A stretch of 64,000 nucleotides of DNA from Microcella pacifica. GTDB lineage: Bacteria > Actinomycetota > Actinomycetes > Actinomycetales > Microbacteriaceae. The stretch's first letter is position 1, and each line of letters starts with the position of its first letter. A model generated the notes under the pieces. It was not told the origin of the DNA and ran no database searches. It was given only the letters and a program-made list of their open reading frames with translations. Made by a program: the position numbers and the translations under genes. The DNA lies in NCBI RefSeq assembly GCF_009371975.2, contig NZ_VIKT02000013.1, positions 21,429-85,428 of the forward strand. The letters run 5' to 3'. Positions 8,689 through 16,267 of this stretch are shown here, piece after piece.

Positions 8689-9851
8689 GCGACCCCGAGC
8701 GCTGGACGACGCCTTCTGACATCGCCGCGGCCGTGCGGCAGCGATGGAGAGATGGTGAACTGCTGCGCGCCTACGTGGCGCAACAGCAGTTTCCCCGCAT
8801 CGAAGTGGCCCTGCGCGGGCCCGTCGCCGCCGACCTCGGTGTGCACTTCGACGCCGCCCGCACCTGGGCAGACTCCGTGCGACGAGCCTCCCGCGACGGT
8901 CGCGGCTTCGACATCGTTCATGGGCGCATCGGGGGACGACTTGCCGGCGCGACCGACATTCCCACGCGGGCCGTGGTATCCCGCTACGAGCAGGCGTGGG
9001 CCCTCCTCGGTGTCGCAGACCAGGCAACAGTGTTCGCATCAATGCTCGACGCCGCGGTCGACACCCCGAGAGCCCGCACCTGGGCACTCTCCTCACCCGT
9101 CGCCGCCATCGCGCTCGCCGCCGAGTGGACCACCATGCTCGCAGCGTGCGCCTGGCTCGACACCCATCGCGACACCGGCCTCTACGTGCGGCAGGCCAGC
9201 GCGCCGGGAGTCGACACCAAATTCATCGAGCGCCACCGCCGCGTGCTGGCCGCCATGCTCGACGTGCCGGCGGGCAAAAGGTCATTCGAGGTGGCACTTG
9301 GTCTTGCCATCAAACCCTCAACGGTTCGCCTGCGCTTCGACCCTGCGGTGATGGGAATGCCTCGTGGCCTCACCGAAGCTGTCGTCAGAACCGACGAACT
9401 GAACCGCCTCACCGTTCGAGCGCGACGTGCCCTCATCGTCGAAAACGAGATCACCTACCTCAGTGTGCCCGTTGCAGCGGGTTGCGTCGTGCTCTGGGGT
9501 AAGGGCTACGAGGTCGATGAACCAGCATCACTGTCCTGGCTGAACGACATGGAGGTCGACTACTGGGGCGACCTGGACACTCACGGCTTCAGCATCCTCA
9601 ACAGAGTGCGAACGCGTCTGCCTCACGTCACATCGGTGCTCATGGATCGAGAGACGCTCCTCGCTCACCAACTCCACTGGAGTCACGAGAGCTCGCCCAC
9701 GAGTGCCGCACTGCGCCAGCTGAATGGCGAGGAGGCTGCGCTGTACTCGGACATCGTCACCGACCGCTACGGGCAGGCCATTCGACTCGAGCAAGAACTC
9801 ATCAATTGGGAGTGGGCCACTCAGCGCATCACCGAGAGCGGGCATGCGTAG
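8685..9851 (+). CDS. jetD: JetD, Toprim nuclease subunit of the Wadjet system (DUF3322/DUF2220)
   Basis: A 388-residue protein with an N-terminal DUF3322-like region (residues 1 to about 180) and a C-terminal DUF2220 Toprim domain related to topoisomerase VI/Spo11. The Toprim glutamate is Glu253 (IVENEITYL), and the metal-binding DxD is Asp296-Leu-Asp298 inside WGDLDTHGF. JetD is the endonuclease that cuts plasmid DNA after loop extrusion by JetABC. The GTG start at 8685 overlaps the jetC TGA (GTGA), and no other start fits. It ends the operon and faces the convergent BtrH-like gene about 80 bases away, with no obvious terminator between them. The gene order A-B-C-D and these domains identify type I Wadjet. 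Confidence 0.94.
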   Translation: MSDPERWTTPSDIAAAVRQRWRDGELLRAYVAQQQFPRIEVALRGPVAADLGVHFDAARTWADSVRRASRDGRGFDIVHGRIGGRLAGATDIPTRAVVSRYEQAWALLGVADQATVFASMLDAAVDTPRARTWALSSPVAAIALAAEWTTMLAACAWLDTHRDTGLYVRQASAPGVDTKFIERHRRVLAAMLDVPAGKRSFEVALGLAIKPSTVRLRFDPAVMGMPRGLTEAVVRTDELNRLTVRARRALIVENEITYLSVPVAAGCVVLWGKGYEVDEPASLSWLNDMEVDYWGDLDTHGFSILNRVRTRLPHVTSVLMDRETLLAHQLHWSHESSPTSAALRQLNGEEAALYSDIVTDRYGQAIRLEQELINWEWATQRITESGHA

Positions 9852-9929
9852 GCCGCCTCGACTCCGCATGACCCCAGAAGCCGCTCGACGCTCGAACCGA
9901 AGTAGCGACGATCCCGAAACAGCGGAGCA

Positions 9930-11204
9930 TTACCTGCTGAGCTGCACCACCATCCTCTCCTCGTGGGCGATCGCCTGCTCCACCAGGTCGGCGAACTCGT
10001 CGAACGTCGCTTCCTTGTCGGTGCTGTCGGTGCTGTCGGTGTTGCCTGTGCTGCCTGCAGCCGCCGTGTCGGCCACCCGGGCCCAGCACTCCCCCGCCGC
10101 GTCAGCTTCGCGGGCCGCCTCGCGCCACGACTCGCGCTCCGCCGCGGGCAGCAGCTCGGCCGCCTCGCGCAGAAACTCGGCGAACAGCGGGCGCGTACCA
10201 CCCGGCGCCGTGTGAACCCAGGTGAGGCACTCGGCGAGGCGGAGCATCCCGACCTCAAACGAGCGCGCGTCGCCGAAGCGGCGCCGCCAGCCGGCCTTCG
10301 TGCGGTCGTCGCGCAGCTCGGTCGCGAGCTTGCGCATGCCGCTGAGGCCGAAATTGCTGTCGAAGGCGTGGTGGATCACCGGCCCCGTCAGGTGCGCAAC
10401 GGTCGTGGCGACGGATGCTCGCACGGCGTCGGGGGTGGGCGACGCTTCCACAACTTCGGAGTGGAAGCCTCCACCATCGGCAGGGTCTGCACCCACCCCG
10501 GTATCGGCGCTCAGCGGCGCGAGCGTCTCGATCGCGAACCGACCATTCTTGTGGAGCGCCCACGCGGTGGCGAGCTCGTCGGCGGAGAGCGTGTGCATCT
10601 CACCGTCGGCGTCGTCGATCAGGTAGGCACCCGCCTCGGGCCCGCGCGTGACGACCACCGGGTAGGGGTCGGCGGCCTCCGCCGCGCCGAGCGGGCCCTC
10701 GGGAATCTCGTGCCAGGGCAGACCGCCTCGACCGACCGTGATCCAGGCCGGGGAGGTCTCCAGCGTCGCGTCGAGCTTGTCGAAAGCCGCCTTCGCGGAC
10801 GACGAGGTGACGATGCGGTGCTCCACCGCGGGGGACGCCGCGTTGAGGTGGGCGGTGACCGCCTCGAGCCACGGCTGCGGGTGATGCTGCGCGACAATCG
10901 TCAGCATCGGGTGCTCGACCTGCTTGTACTGGAAGATCGCGTAGAGAAAGCCGATGCCGCCGCCGAGACCGCACGCCATCGGCTCGCTCACCGGCAAACC
11001 CGCCGCGGCGAGCATCGTGCGGGCCAGGGCGGAGACTCGGTGCTGCGGCGCGGCCGGCGCGGGGCGCGGGCGGCTGTCGGTGACAGTGTCAGTGCTCGCG
11101 TCATCGCGGGCGCTGAGAACGTGCCGCAGCGCGGTCGTGTACGCCTCACCGGTGCGCTGCATGCGCTCGCGCACGAGGCGCTTCAGGTGACGGTGCTCGG
11201 TCAT
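9930..11204 (-). CDS. BtrH N-terminal domain / DUF4872 protein, function unknown
   Basis: The protein is 424 residues from the ATG at 11204, which has a GGAAGG ribosome-binding site; the open frame extends further upstream but without support. Residues about 60-330 resemble the butirosin biosynthesis protein BtrH N-terminal domain (C39-peptidase-like fold) plus the DUF4872 region. The glycine-rich CGLGGGIGFLYAIF is the clearest block. The His-Cys pair that usually starts the BtrH domain is not seen; the matching position reads HRVSALARTML, so thiol chemistry may be lost. The C-terminus has a Ser/Thr/Asp/Gly repeat (NTDSTDSTD). A palindromic repeat element is embedded in frame at 10444-10468. 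No biosynthetic genes accompany it, so the role is unknown. Confidence 0.7.
   Translation of the reverse strand: MTEHRHLKRLVRERMQRTGEAYTTALRHVLSARDDASTDTVTDSRPRPAPAAPQHRVSALARTMLAAAGLPVSEPMACGLGGGIGFLYAIFQYKQVEHPMLTIVAQHHPQPWLEAVTAHLNAASPAVEHRIVTSSSAKAAFDKLDATLETSPAWITVGRGGLPWHEIPEGPLGAAEAADPYPVVVTRGPEAGAYLIDDADGEMHTLSADELATAWALHKNGRFAIETLAPLSADTGVGADPADGGGFHSEVVEASPTPDAVRASVATTVAHLTGPVIHHAFDSNFGLSGMRKLATELRDDRTKAGWRRRFGDARSFEVGMLRLAECLTWVHTAPGGTRPLFAEFLREAAELLPAAERESWREAAREADAAGECWARVADTAAAGSTGNTDSTDSTDKEATFDEFADLVEQAIAHEERMVVQLSR
10444..10468. repeat. Palindromic repeat copy 1, inside the BtrH-like gene
   Basis: The arms GCTTCCAC (10444-10451) and GTGGAAGC (10461-10468) are exact reverse complements around the loop AACTTCGGA. 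The 20-base core CTTCCACAACTTCGGAGTGG also occurs twice at 18789-18857. This copy is translated in frame, giving the residues GFHSEVVEAS. The repeat looks like a REP-type extragenic palindrome that has entered a coding region. Confidence 0.85.
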
Positions 11205-11520
11205 GATGGGTCCTTCCGCGGTCGTGCGCCGGGCATCCCGCACCCACCTGGCGCCCACCGCTGAACGGATGCCCGTCACCGGGCTCATCAGACTGCGAGG
11301 CCCTCCGCGAGAACATGATTCCCTCTGCCCCCGCGGGGTCGACGCGTGCGGGGCGACGATCAGGGGGTTCGGCGTGCGGAGCCGCCGACGTCAGAATACG
11401 GCGTCGAGCGGGCGGGCGGCAAGGTCGGCCGGTTCTCGTCGACGGGCGCGCCTCCTCCCCAGCTCTCGCTAGAGCACCCTCCTCACCACCACTCGTCTCC
11501 GTGGCTCCACTGTCGGTGGT

Positions 11521-11534
11521 CGAAGGTATGTTCG
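11521..11534. promoter_or_regulatory. LexA (SOS) box upstream of the DUF222/HNH gene
   Basis: CGAAGGTATGTTCG matches the Gram-positive SOS consensus CGAACRNRYGTTYG at 13 of 14 positions (one change, C to G at position 5). It lies 42 bases before the ATG at 11576, where a repressor would block the promoter. DUF222/13E12-family genes in mycobacteria are known members of the LexA regulon, which fits. Confidence 0.7.
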
Positions 11535-11575
11535 AATCGATCAGAAGCCGTTCTCGTCGACAAGGGAGGTGCATC

Positions 11576-12949
11576 ATGACCGCAATCGCTTCCGCGCTGC
11601 GCTCTGCGGTGGATGCCCTTGCCGCCGTTCCTCGTGACATCGCGCCGTATCGCGCTCTCGATGACGTCGAGCTGCTCGACCTCACCCGCCTCGCAGCCGA
11701 CGAGGTGCGCCTGGCGCAACTGCACGTGTCCCTCTTGGCCGGGGAGATCGCCCGACGCTCCGCCCCCGAACTCGGCCACGCAGGCCTCGCGCAACGTACC
11801 GGGCACCGCACCCCCGAAGAGATGGTGCGCGTCACCACCGTCACCCGCGTCGCCGACGCCCGCACCGCCGTGAGGGTGGGGTCGTCCGTGGGCGCTGAGA
11901 CGCCCACGCCGCTCGGGGAGGCCGTGCTGTCCGGGCGCGTGAGCGTGGCCGTTGCTGACGCGGTGCGCACCGGTCTCGGCCGGCCCGGCGGTGGCGTGAC
12001 GGAGTCTGTGCTGGACGAGGCCGCCGGGGTGCTCCTGGAACGAGTCTCGGGGCTCGACGCCGACCGCGCCGCCCGCGAGGCCCGCGCCGTGCGCGACGAA
12101 CTCGACCTGGACGGCATCGCCGAACGAGAACAGGCCCGGCGCGAGCAGCGCTCCTTCCGCCTCGGCAAGCGCGCCGACGGCATGGGCTACGCCCACTGGG
12201 TGCTCGACCCTGAAACCTTCGCCGTCGTCAGCGACGTCTACGACCGCATCACCTCACCGCGACGCAACGAGCCGCGCCTTCAGAGCGAGGGCGAGCACGA
12301 GGGCGAGGGCGAGCACGGCGGGCAGGGTTCCGCGCATCCCGCCTTCGACGACGACCGCACCCCCGAGCAGCGCGCGAGCGACACCATCGCCGAACTGCTG
12401 CGCCAGGGTGTCGCCGCCGACACGTCCCAGCTGCTCGGTGATGGGCCCATCGGGGTGCGCATGATCGTCGCCGCCCACACCCTGCAGGAACGCCGCGGCC
12501 GCGGCTGGATCGAGGGCCACCCCGACGCCATCTCCGTCGAGACAGTGGAACGTCATGCATGCACCGCCGGCACCATCACCCTCACCGTCGACGGGCACCC
12601 CGACAATGCCGGCCAGCCGCTCAACCTCGGCCGCGAGCGCCGCCTGTTCAGCCGCGCCCAACGCCTCGCCCTCGCCGCCCGCGACGGCGGCTGCCGCTGG
12701 CCCGACTGCGAACGGCCACCCTCCTGGTGCGAAGCCCACCACATCGAGCACTGGCACCGTGACCGCGGCAAAACAGACATCGCCGTCGGGCTGCTCTTGT
12801 GCCGCCACCATCACCTCCTCGCCCACAACAACGGGTGGGAAATCGAGAGAGCCGGGCCCAGCTACCGTCTCATCCCACCCGACCAGCGCGCGGACGCCAT
12901 CGACATGCCCAGCCGCAGCCCCGCACTGCACGACGCCCTGAGCGCCTGA
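11576..12949 (+). CDS. DUF222 (13E12 family) HNH endonuclease-like protein
   Basis: A 457-residue protein with an N-terminal DUF222 domain and a C-terminal HNH nuclease domain. The nuclease part contains the two zinc-binding pairs CRWPDC and LLCRHHH, with the catalytic-type AHHIEHWHRDRG between them. The ATG at 11576 is chosen because AAGGGAGG lies at 11562-11569, just ahead; the longer open frame has no support. A Glu/Gly/His-rich linker (residues about 240-255) separates the helical N-terminal half from the rest. Genes of this family are abundant in actinobacteria, and their role is not settled; suggestions include mobile-element homing and DNA damage response. A LexA box 42 bases upstream suggests induction during DNA damage. 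Confidence 0.88.
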   Translation: MTAIASALRSAVDALAAVPRDIAPYRALDDVELLDLTRLAADEVRLAQLHVSLLAGEIARRSAPELGHAGLAQRTGHRTPEEMVRVTTVTRVADARTAVRVGSSVGAETPTPLGEAVLSGRVSVAVADAVRTGLGRPGGGVTESVLDEAAGVLLERVSGLDADRAAREARAVRDELDLDGIAEREQARREQRSFRLGKRADGMGYAHWVLDPETFAVVSDVYDRITSPRRNEPRLQSEGEHEGEGEHGGQGSAHPAFDDDRTPEQRASDTIAELLRQGVAADTSQLLGDGPIGVRMIVAAHTLQERRGRGWIEGHPDAISVETVERHACTAGTITLTVDGHPDNAGQPLNLGRERRLFSRAQRLALAARDGGCRWPDCERPPSWCEAHHIEHWHRDRGKTDIAVGLLLCRHHHLLAHNNGWEIERAGPSYRLIPPDQRADAIDMPSRSPALHDALSA

Positions 12950-12971
12950 TGCCCGCGACTAGCCTGTACCC

Positions 12972-13292
12972 ATGAGCGAGCACCAGCCCGACGGGCGTAC
13001 CGCGCCCAACGCGGGCGCCCAGCAGCGCCCGACACCTGCCGTGCCGACCACTGCGGCGCAGACGGCGCGCGCGGGCATGAGCCAAGCCGCACGCCGCGCG
13101 TGGATGGCCCTGGGGCTCGCGTGCTTCCTCCTCGGCGTCGTCGTCACCATCATCGCCCCCGACAACCTCGCCCTCGGCATCGCCCTGCTCGGAGCGGGCG
13201 TCGTGCTCTACACGGTCCCCGGCATGCGCAAGCCCAGCGCGGCGCCCGGCCCGCCCCGCAGCGAAGCACCGAGCGAGGACCAGCGCCGATGA
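12972..13292 (+). CDS. Small two-span membrane protein, unknown function
   Basis: A 106-residue protein with a hydrophilic Pro/Ala-rich N-terminus of about 45 residues and two hydrophobic segments (roughly 45-62 MALGLACFLLGVVVTII and 68-84 LALGIALLGAGVVLYTV) joined by a short PDN turn. A polar tail follows. It should be an integral membrane protein with both ends on the same side. Its TGA overlaps the ATG of the pcp remnant (ATGA at 13289), so the two once formed an operon. No family recognised. Confidence 0.65.
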   Translation: MSEHQPDGRTAPNAGAQQRPTPAVPTTAAQTARAGMSQAARRAWMALGLACFLLGVVVTIIAPDNLALGIALLGAGVVLYTVPGMRKPSAAPGPPRSEAPSEDQRR

Positions 13293-13372
13293 CCACTCCC
13301 ACCGTGCTCGTCACCGGGTTCGAGCCCTTCGGCGGCGACGACGTCAACCCCAGCGGCGAGCTCGCGCGGCGG
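13289..13372 (+). pseudogene. pcp: pcp remnant (pyrrolidone-carboxylate peptidase), 5' fragment only
   Basis: The first 28 codons (MTTPTVLVTGFEPFGGDDV...NPSGELARRL) are the unmistakable start of pyroglutamyl peptidase I, including the VTGFEPFGG signature. The match then stops abruptly. From about 13370 the frame reads into the antisense of the neighbouring PheS-like gene and ends at a stop at 13489, giving a meaningless tail. The normal enzyme is about 210 residues with catalytic Glu, Cys and His, and all of the Cys/His region is missing. The remnant is therefore non-functional, a product of a deletion that fused it to the end of the convergent gene. Confidence 0.85.
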
Positions 13373-14293
13373 TTAGGTGAGCTCGGGCATCCCGACTGCA
13401 CCGAGGGCTCTGCGCACGGTATCGCCGAGCGTCTCATCATCGTCGTCCTCGTCGATCAAGATCGACAGGTCGCGCGTCACCAGCGGTAGGGTCGATATCG
13501 GCCGCCACGGGGTCAGGTCGCGCAGTTGAGCCACCGCGCGCGGATCCGTCGACCGCAGAACGCGAATGTCGTCGATCCCCTTCCGCAGCATGAGTGCGCG
13601 ATCAAGGCCAAGTCCGAGCGCCAGCCCCGACCAGCGCTCCGGGTCCAGGCCGCAGCGCGCCAGCAGGGCCGGGTCGATCAGTCCGCACTCGGCAAGCTCC
13701 AGCCACTCGCCGTCGAGAAGCACGTCGATCTGCCTCCCCTTCTGCGTGTACGGGTGCGCGGCCGGCACCTCCCGCCAGCGCGCACCCGGCAGCACCGCCG
13801 ACACAAGAGCGTCGACCATGTCTCTGAGCTCGGCGACCTTGCGCCGCGTCGGCGCGCTCACCCGCCACACGTCCACCTGGTGAGGGGCTGCCACGTGAGT
13901 GCGGTCGATCTGGTCGCGGCGAAACACCAGGCCCGGCAGCACGAGCACTTCGTCCCGATCACCATCGGCCTCCAGCTGCCTCAACAGGGCTGGGATGCCC
14001 GCCGACGTGTGGCTGCGGAGCATGACCGTCGGGCTCACGTACCGCGAGTGCCGGCGATCTCGGGTGATCGCCCGCGCGTCGAAGCCGAGCGCGTCGTAGT
14101 TGTCGACGGTGGCCACGAGAGGGCTCGACCGCACGACGCGGTGAGGCAGGGCATCCGGAGCAGTCGCCGCCTCGATGATGCAGTCGAAAAGAAGCGCAAG
14201 AGCGTGAACACCGCCGGCGGGGTCGTCACCGGAAGAATCAGAGAGGTCAGGCACCGCGAGGGCAGCGCAGAGTTCGGAAGAGCTGAGATACAT
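13373..14293 (-). CDS. PheS-like class II ligase with a truncated FDX-ACB domain
   Basis: The 306-residue product resembles the catalytic domain of phenylalanyl-tRNA synthetase alpha chain. It has motif 2-like residues (HQVDVWRVS), the WLELAECGLIDPALL block and the motif 3 region GLGLGLDRALML. It continues into the first part of an FDX-ACB anticodon-binding domain (RDLSILIDEDDDD), which stops after about 40 residues at MPELT where roughly 50 more are expected. Single-chain PheS-related ligases of this layout occur in actinobacteria and lack a proven substrate (I recall the label PheS-related mystery ligase, SrmL; not verified). True pheS and pheT are elsewhere in this window (55.2-56.2 and 52.7-55.2 kb), so this is not the housekeeping enzyme. 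The truncation coincides with the pcp remnant, so the gene may be non-functional. Confidence 0.75.
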   Translation of the reverse strand: MYLSSSELCAALAVPDLSDSSGDDPAGGVHALALLFDCIIEAATAPDALPHRVVRSSPLVATVDNYDALGFDARAITRDRRHSRYVSPTVMLRSHTSAGIPALLRQLEADGDRDEVLVLPGLVFRRDQIDRTHVAAPHQVDVWRVSAPTRRKVAELRDMVDALVSAVLPGARWREVPAAHPYTQKGRQIDVLLDGEWLELAECGLIDPALLARCGLDPERWSGLALGLGLDRALMLRKGIDDIRVLRSTDPRAVAQLRDLTPWRPISTLPLVTRDLSILIDEDDDDETLGDTVRRALGAVGMPELT

Positions 14294-14336
14294 CGACAGA
14301 GTCCTTGTCGTTCGGCGGAGGAAGAAGGAGGCGTTC

Positions 14337-14412
14337 CCCTCGGCCGAGCGGTTGTCCGACTCGGGACTACGCGCGCAGCATCAGCCCGACTCGGCCGGGA
14401 AGCGGCCGAGGG
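14337..14412. promoter_or_regulatory. Symmetrical element in the divergent region upstream of the PheS-like gene and the antiporter
   Basis: CCCTCGGCC (14337-14345) pairs exactly with GGCCGAGGG (14404-14412). Between them are two identical copies of the self-complementary nonamer CCGACTCGG (14356-14364 and 14386-14394), 30 bases apart start to start. The arrangement suggests either a structured leader RNA (74 to 149 bases upstream of one or other start) or paired protein-binding sites. It does not resemble a known riboswitch that I can name. Confidence 0.45.
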
Positions 14413-14517
14413 CTGAGAAATCGCAGGCACATGCTCATGAGCCCGAGGTTAGCGCCGGGCGTCGCGCGGTCGACAGTGCGAAACCCGCCCGCAACGTGCG
14501 CTTGCTAGCGTGTCTTC

Positions 14518-16188
14518 ATGGAGCTCGAGCTCGACACCTTCGGCCTCACCGCCGCCATCCTCGCGATCGCCGGCGCGGTCGCGTTCCTCGCGCACCGCGC
14601 CAAGCAGCCGCTCATCATCGCGTTCATCCTCGTTGGCATCGTCGTCGGGCCGAACGTGCTCGGCCTCGTCGAAGAGGCAGAAGCGCTCGACCTGCTCGCC
14701 GAGATCGGCATCGCCATCCTGCTGTTCCTCGTCGGGCTCAAGCTCGACATCAGACTCGTGCGCAGCATCGGCACGGTCGCCCTGCTGACCGGGCTCGGGC
14801 AAGTCGTCTTCACATCCCTCATCGGGTGGGTCATCGCGGTGCTGTTCGGCATCGACCTCGTCGCAGCGATCTACGTCGCCGTCGCCCTGACGTTCTCCTC
14901 GACGATCATCATCGTCAAGCTCCTCACCGATAAGCGCGAACTCGACGAGCTGCACGGCCGCATCGCGCTCGGCTTCCTCATCGTGCAAGACATCGTCGTC
15001 ATCCTCGCGATGATCGCTCTCACGAGCTTCGGCGGCGGCCGCGACGGCTCCATCGGCGAGCAGGCGCTTTTCCTCATCATCAGCGCCGTCGGCCTGCTGG
15101 GCGGACTGTACGTCGTCGCCCGGTGGGTTCTGCCGTGGCTGCTCAAGCTGCTCGCCACCAGTCAAGAGCTGCTCATCGTCTGGAGCGTCGCGTGGGCCGT
15201 GGCCCTCGCCGCGCTCACCGACATCCTCGGCTTCTCCATCGAGGTCGGCGCGTTCCTCGCCGGCTTCGCCCTCGCCTCCACGCGCTACCGCGAGACGATC
15301 GCGGCCTCCCTCAGCGGCCTGCGCGACTTCCTGCTGCTGTTCTTCTTCATCACCCTCGGCGCGCAGCTCGACTTCAGCGCCATCGGCGAGCAGATCCCCG
15401 CAGCGATCGTCTTCTCGCTCTTCGTCCTCATCGGCAACCCGCTCATCGTGCTCATCATCATGGGCCTCATGGGCTATCCGAGCCGCGTGGGCTTCCTCGC
15501 CGGCCTCGCCGTCGCCCAGATCAGCGAGTTCAGCCTCATCCTCATCGCGCTCGGCCGTGACCTCGACCAGGTCGGCGACGACATGGTCGGGCTCGTCACC
15601 CTCGTCGGGCTCATCACGATCGCCGGATCGACCTACCTCATCCTCTACTCGAAGCAGATCTACGCGTGGCTCGAGCCTGCCCTGCGCATCTTCGAGCGCA
15701 AGCGCACAGTACCGGCGACCGACTACGAGCCCGAGACCTATGACGCGATCGTGTTCGGCTACGGCCGGTTCGGCAAGCAGCTCGTCGCCGAGATTGTCGG
15801 CACCGGCTGCACCGTGCTCGTCGTCGAGTGGGATCCGTACGCGCAAGCACAGATCGACGACGCCGACCTCGCCGACCGCGTGACCGTCGTGTTCGGGGAC
15901 GCGAGCAGCCCCGACTTCCCCGACGCACTCCCCATCCGCCACGCGCGCTGGATCATCAGCACCGTGCCCGACGCCGGCACGAGCATCGTGCTCGCCACCG
16001 CACTGCGGCAGCACGGGGCCACGTGCCCCATCGCGGTCACTGCGCACACCGACGCCGTCGGCTCGCTCTACGACGCGGCTGTGGCCGACGGCACGATCTC
16101 CACCGTGCTGCACCCGTTCCGCGACGCTGCCGACGACGCCATCGACACACTGCGGCGACTCGAGAACACCGAGCCTGAGACGCCGTGA
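14518..16188 (+). CDS. Monovalent cation:proton antiporter-2 (KefB/YbaL type) with TrkA-N domain
   Basis: A 556-residue inner-membrane transporter. Residues 1 to about 380 form the Na/H-exchanger domain with roughly a dozen hydrophobic segments and typical CPA2 sequences (ILVGIVVGPNVLGL near residue 40, then LTFSSTIIIVKLL, then GAFLAGFALAST). Residues about 400-530 are a cytoplasmic TrkA-N (Rossmann NAD-binding) domain, starting DAIVFGYGRFGKQLVAEI. Such proteins exchange potassium or sodium for protons and are gated by the nucleotide-binding domain. The ATG at 14518 begins with MELELDTFG, as usual. It is a single gene, divergent from the PheS-like gene and convergent with the exchanger gene downstream. 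Confidence 0.92.
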   Translation: MELELDTFGLTAAILAIAGAVAFLAHRAKQPLIIAFILVGIVVGPNVLGLVEEAEALDLLAEIGIAILLFLVGLKLDIRLVRSIGTVALLTGLGQVVFTSLIGWVIAVLFGIDLVAAIYVAVALTFSSTIIIVKLLTDKRELDELHGRIALGFLIVQDIVVILAMIALTSFGGGRDGSIGEQALFLIISAVGLLGGLYVVARWVLPWLLKLLATSQELLIVWSVAWAVALAALTDILGFSIEVGAFLAGFALASTRYRETIAASLSGLRDFLLLFFFITLGAQLDFSAIGEQIPAAIVFSLFVLIGNPLIVLIIMGLMGYPSRVGFLAGLAVAQISEFSLILIALGRDLDQVGDDMVGLVTLVGLITIAGSTYLILYSKQIYAWLEPALRIFERKRTVPATDYEPETYDAIVFGYGRFGKQLVAEIVGTGCTVLVVEWDPYAQAQIDDADLADRVTVVFGDASSPDFPDALPIRHARWIISTVPDAGTSIVLATALRQHGATCPIAVTAHTDAVGSLYDAAVADGTISTVLHPFRDAADDAIDTLRRLENTEPETP

Positions 16189-16267
16189 GCAGGCGCCGAT
16201 CAGAGCGCGGCGCGCATCCCCACCGGCGCGGTCGTCCGGGCCATCGCGCGGATCGGGGGCGCCGAGT

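Noticed and set aside
3300..9851. The jet operon as an undescribed defence system
   Set aside because: All four subunits match known Wadjet families (DUF3375, DUF4194, SMC-like JetC, DUF3322/DUF2220), so it is a described system.
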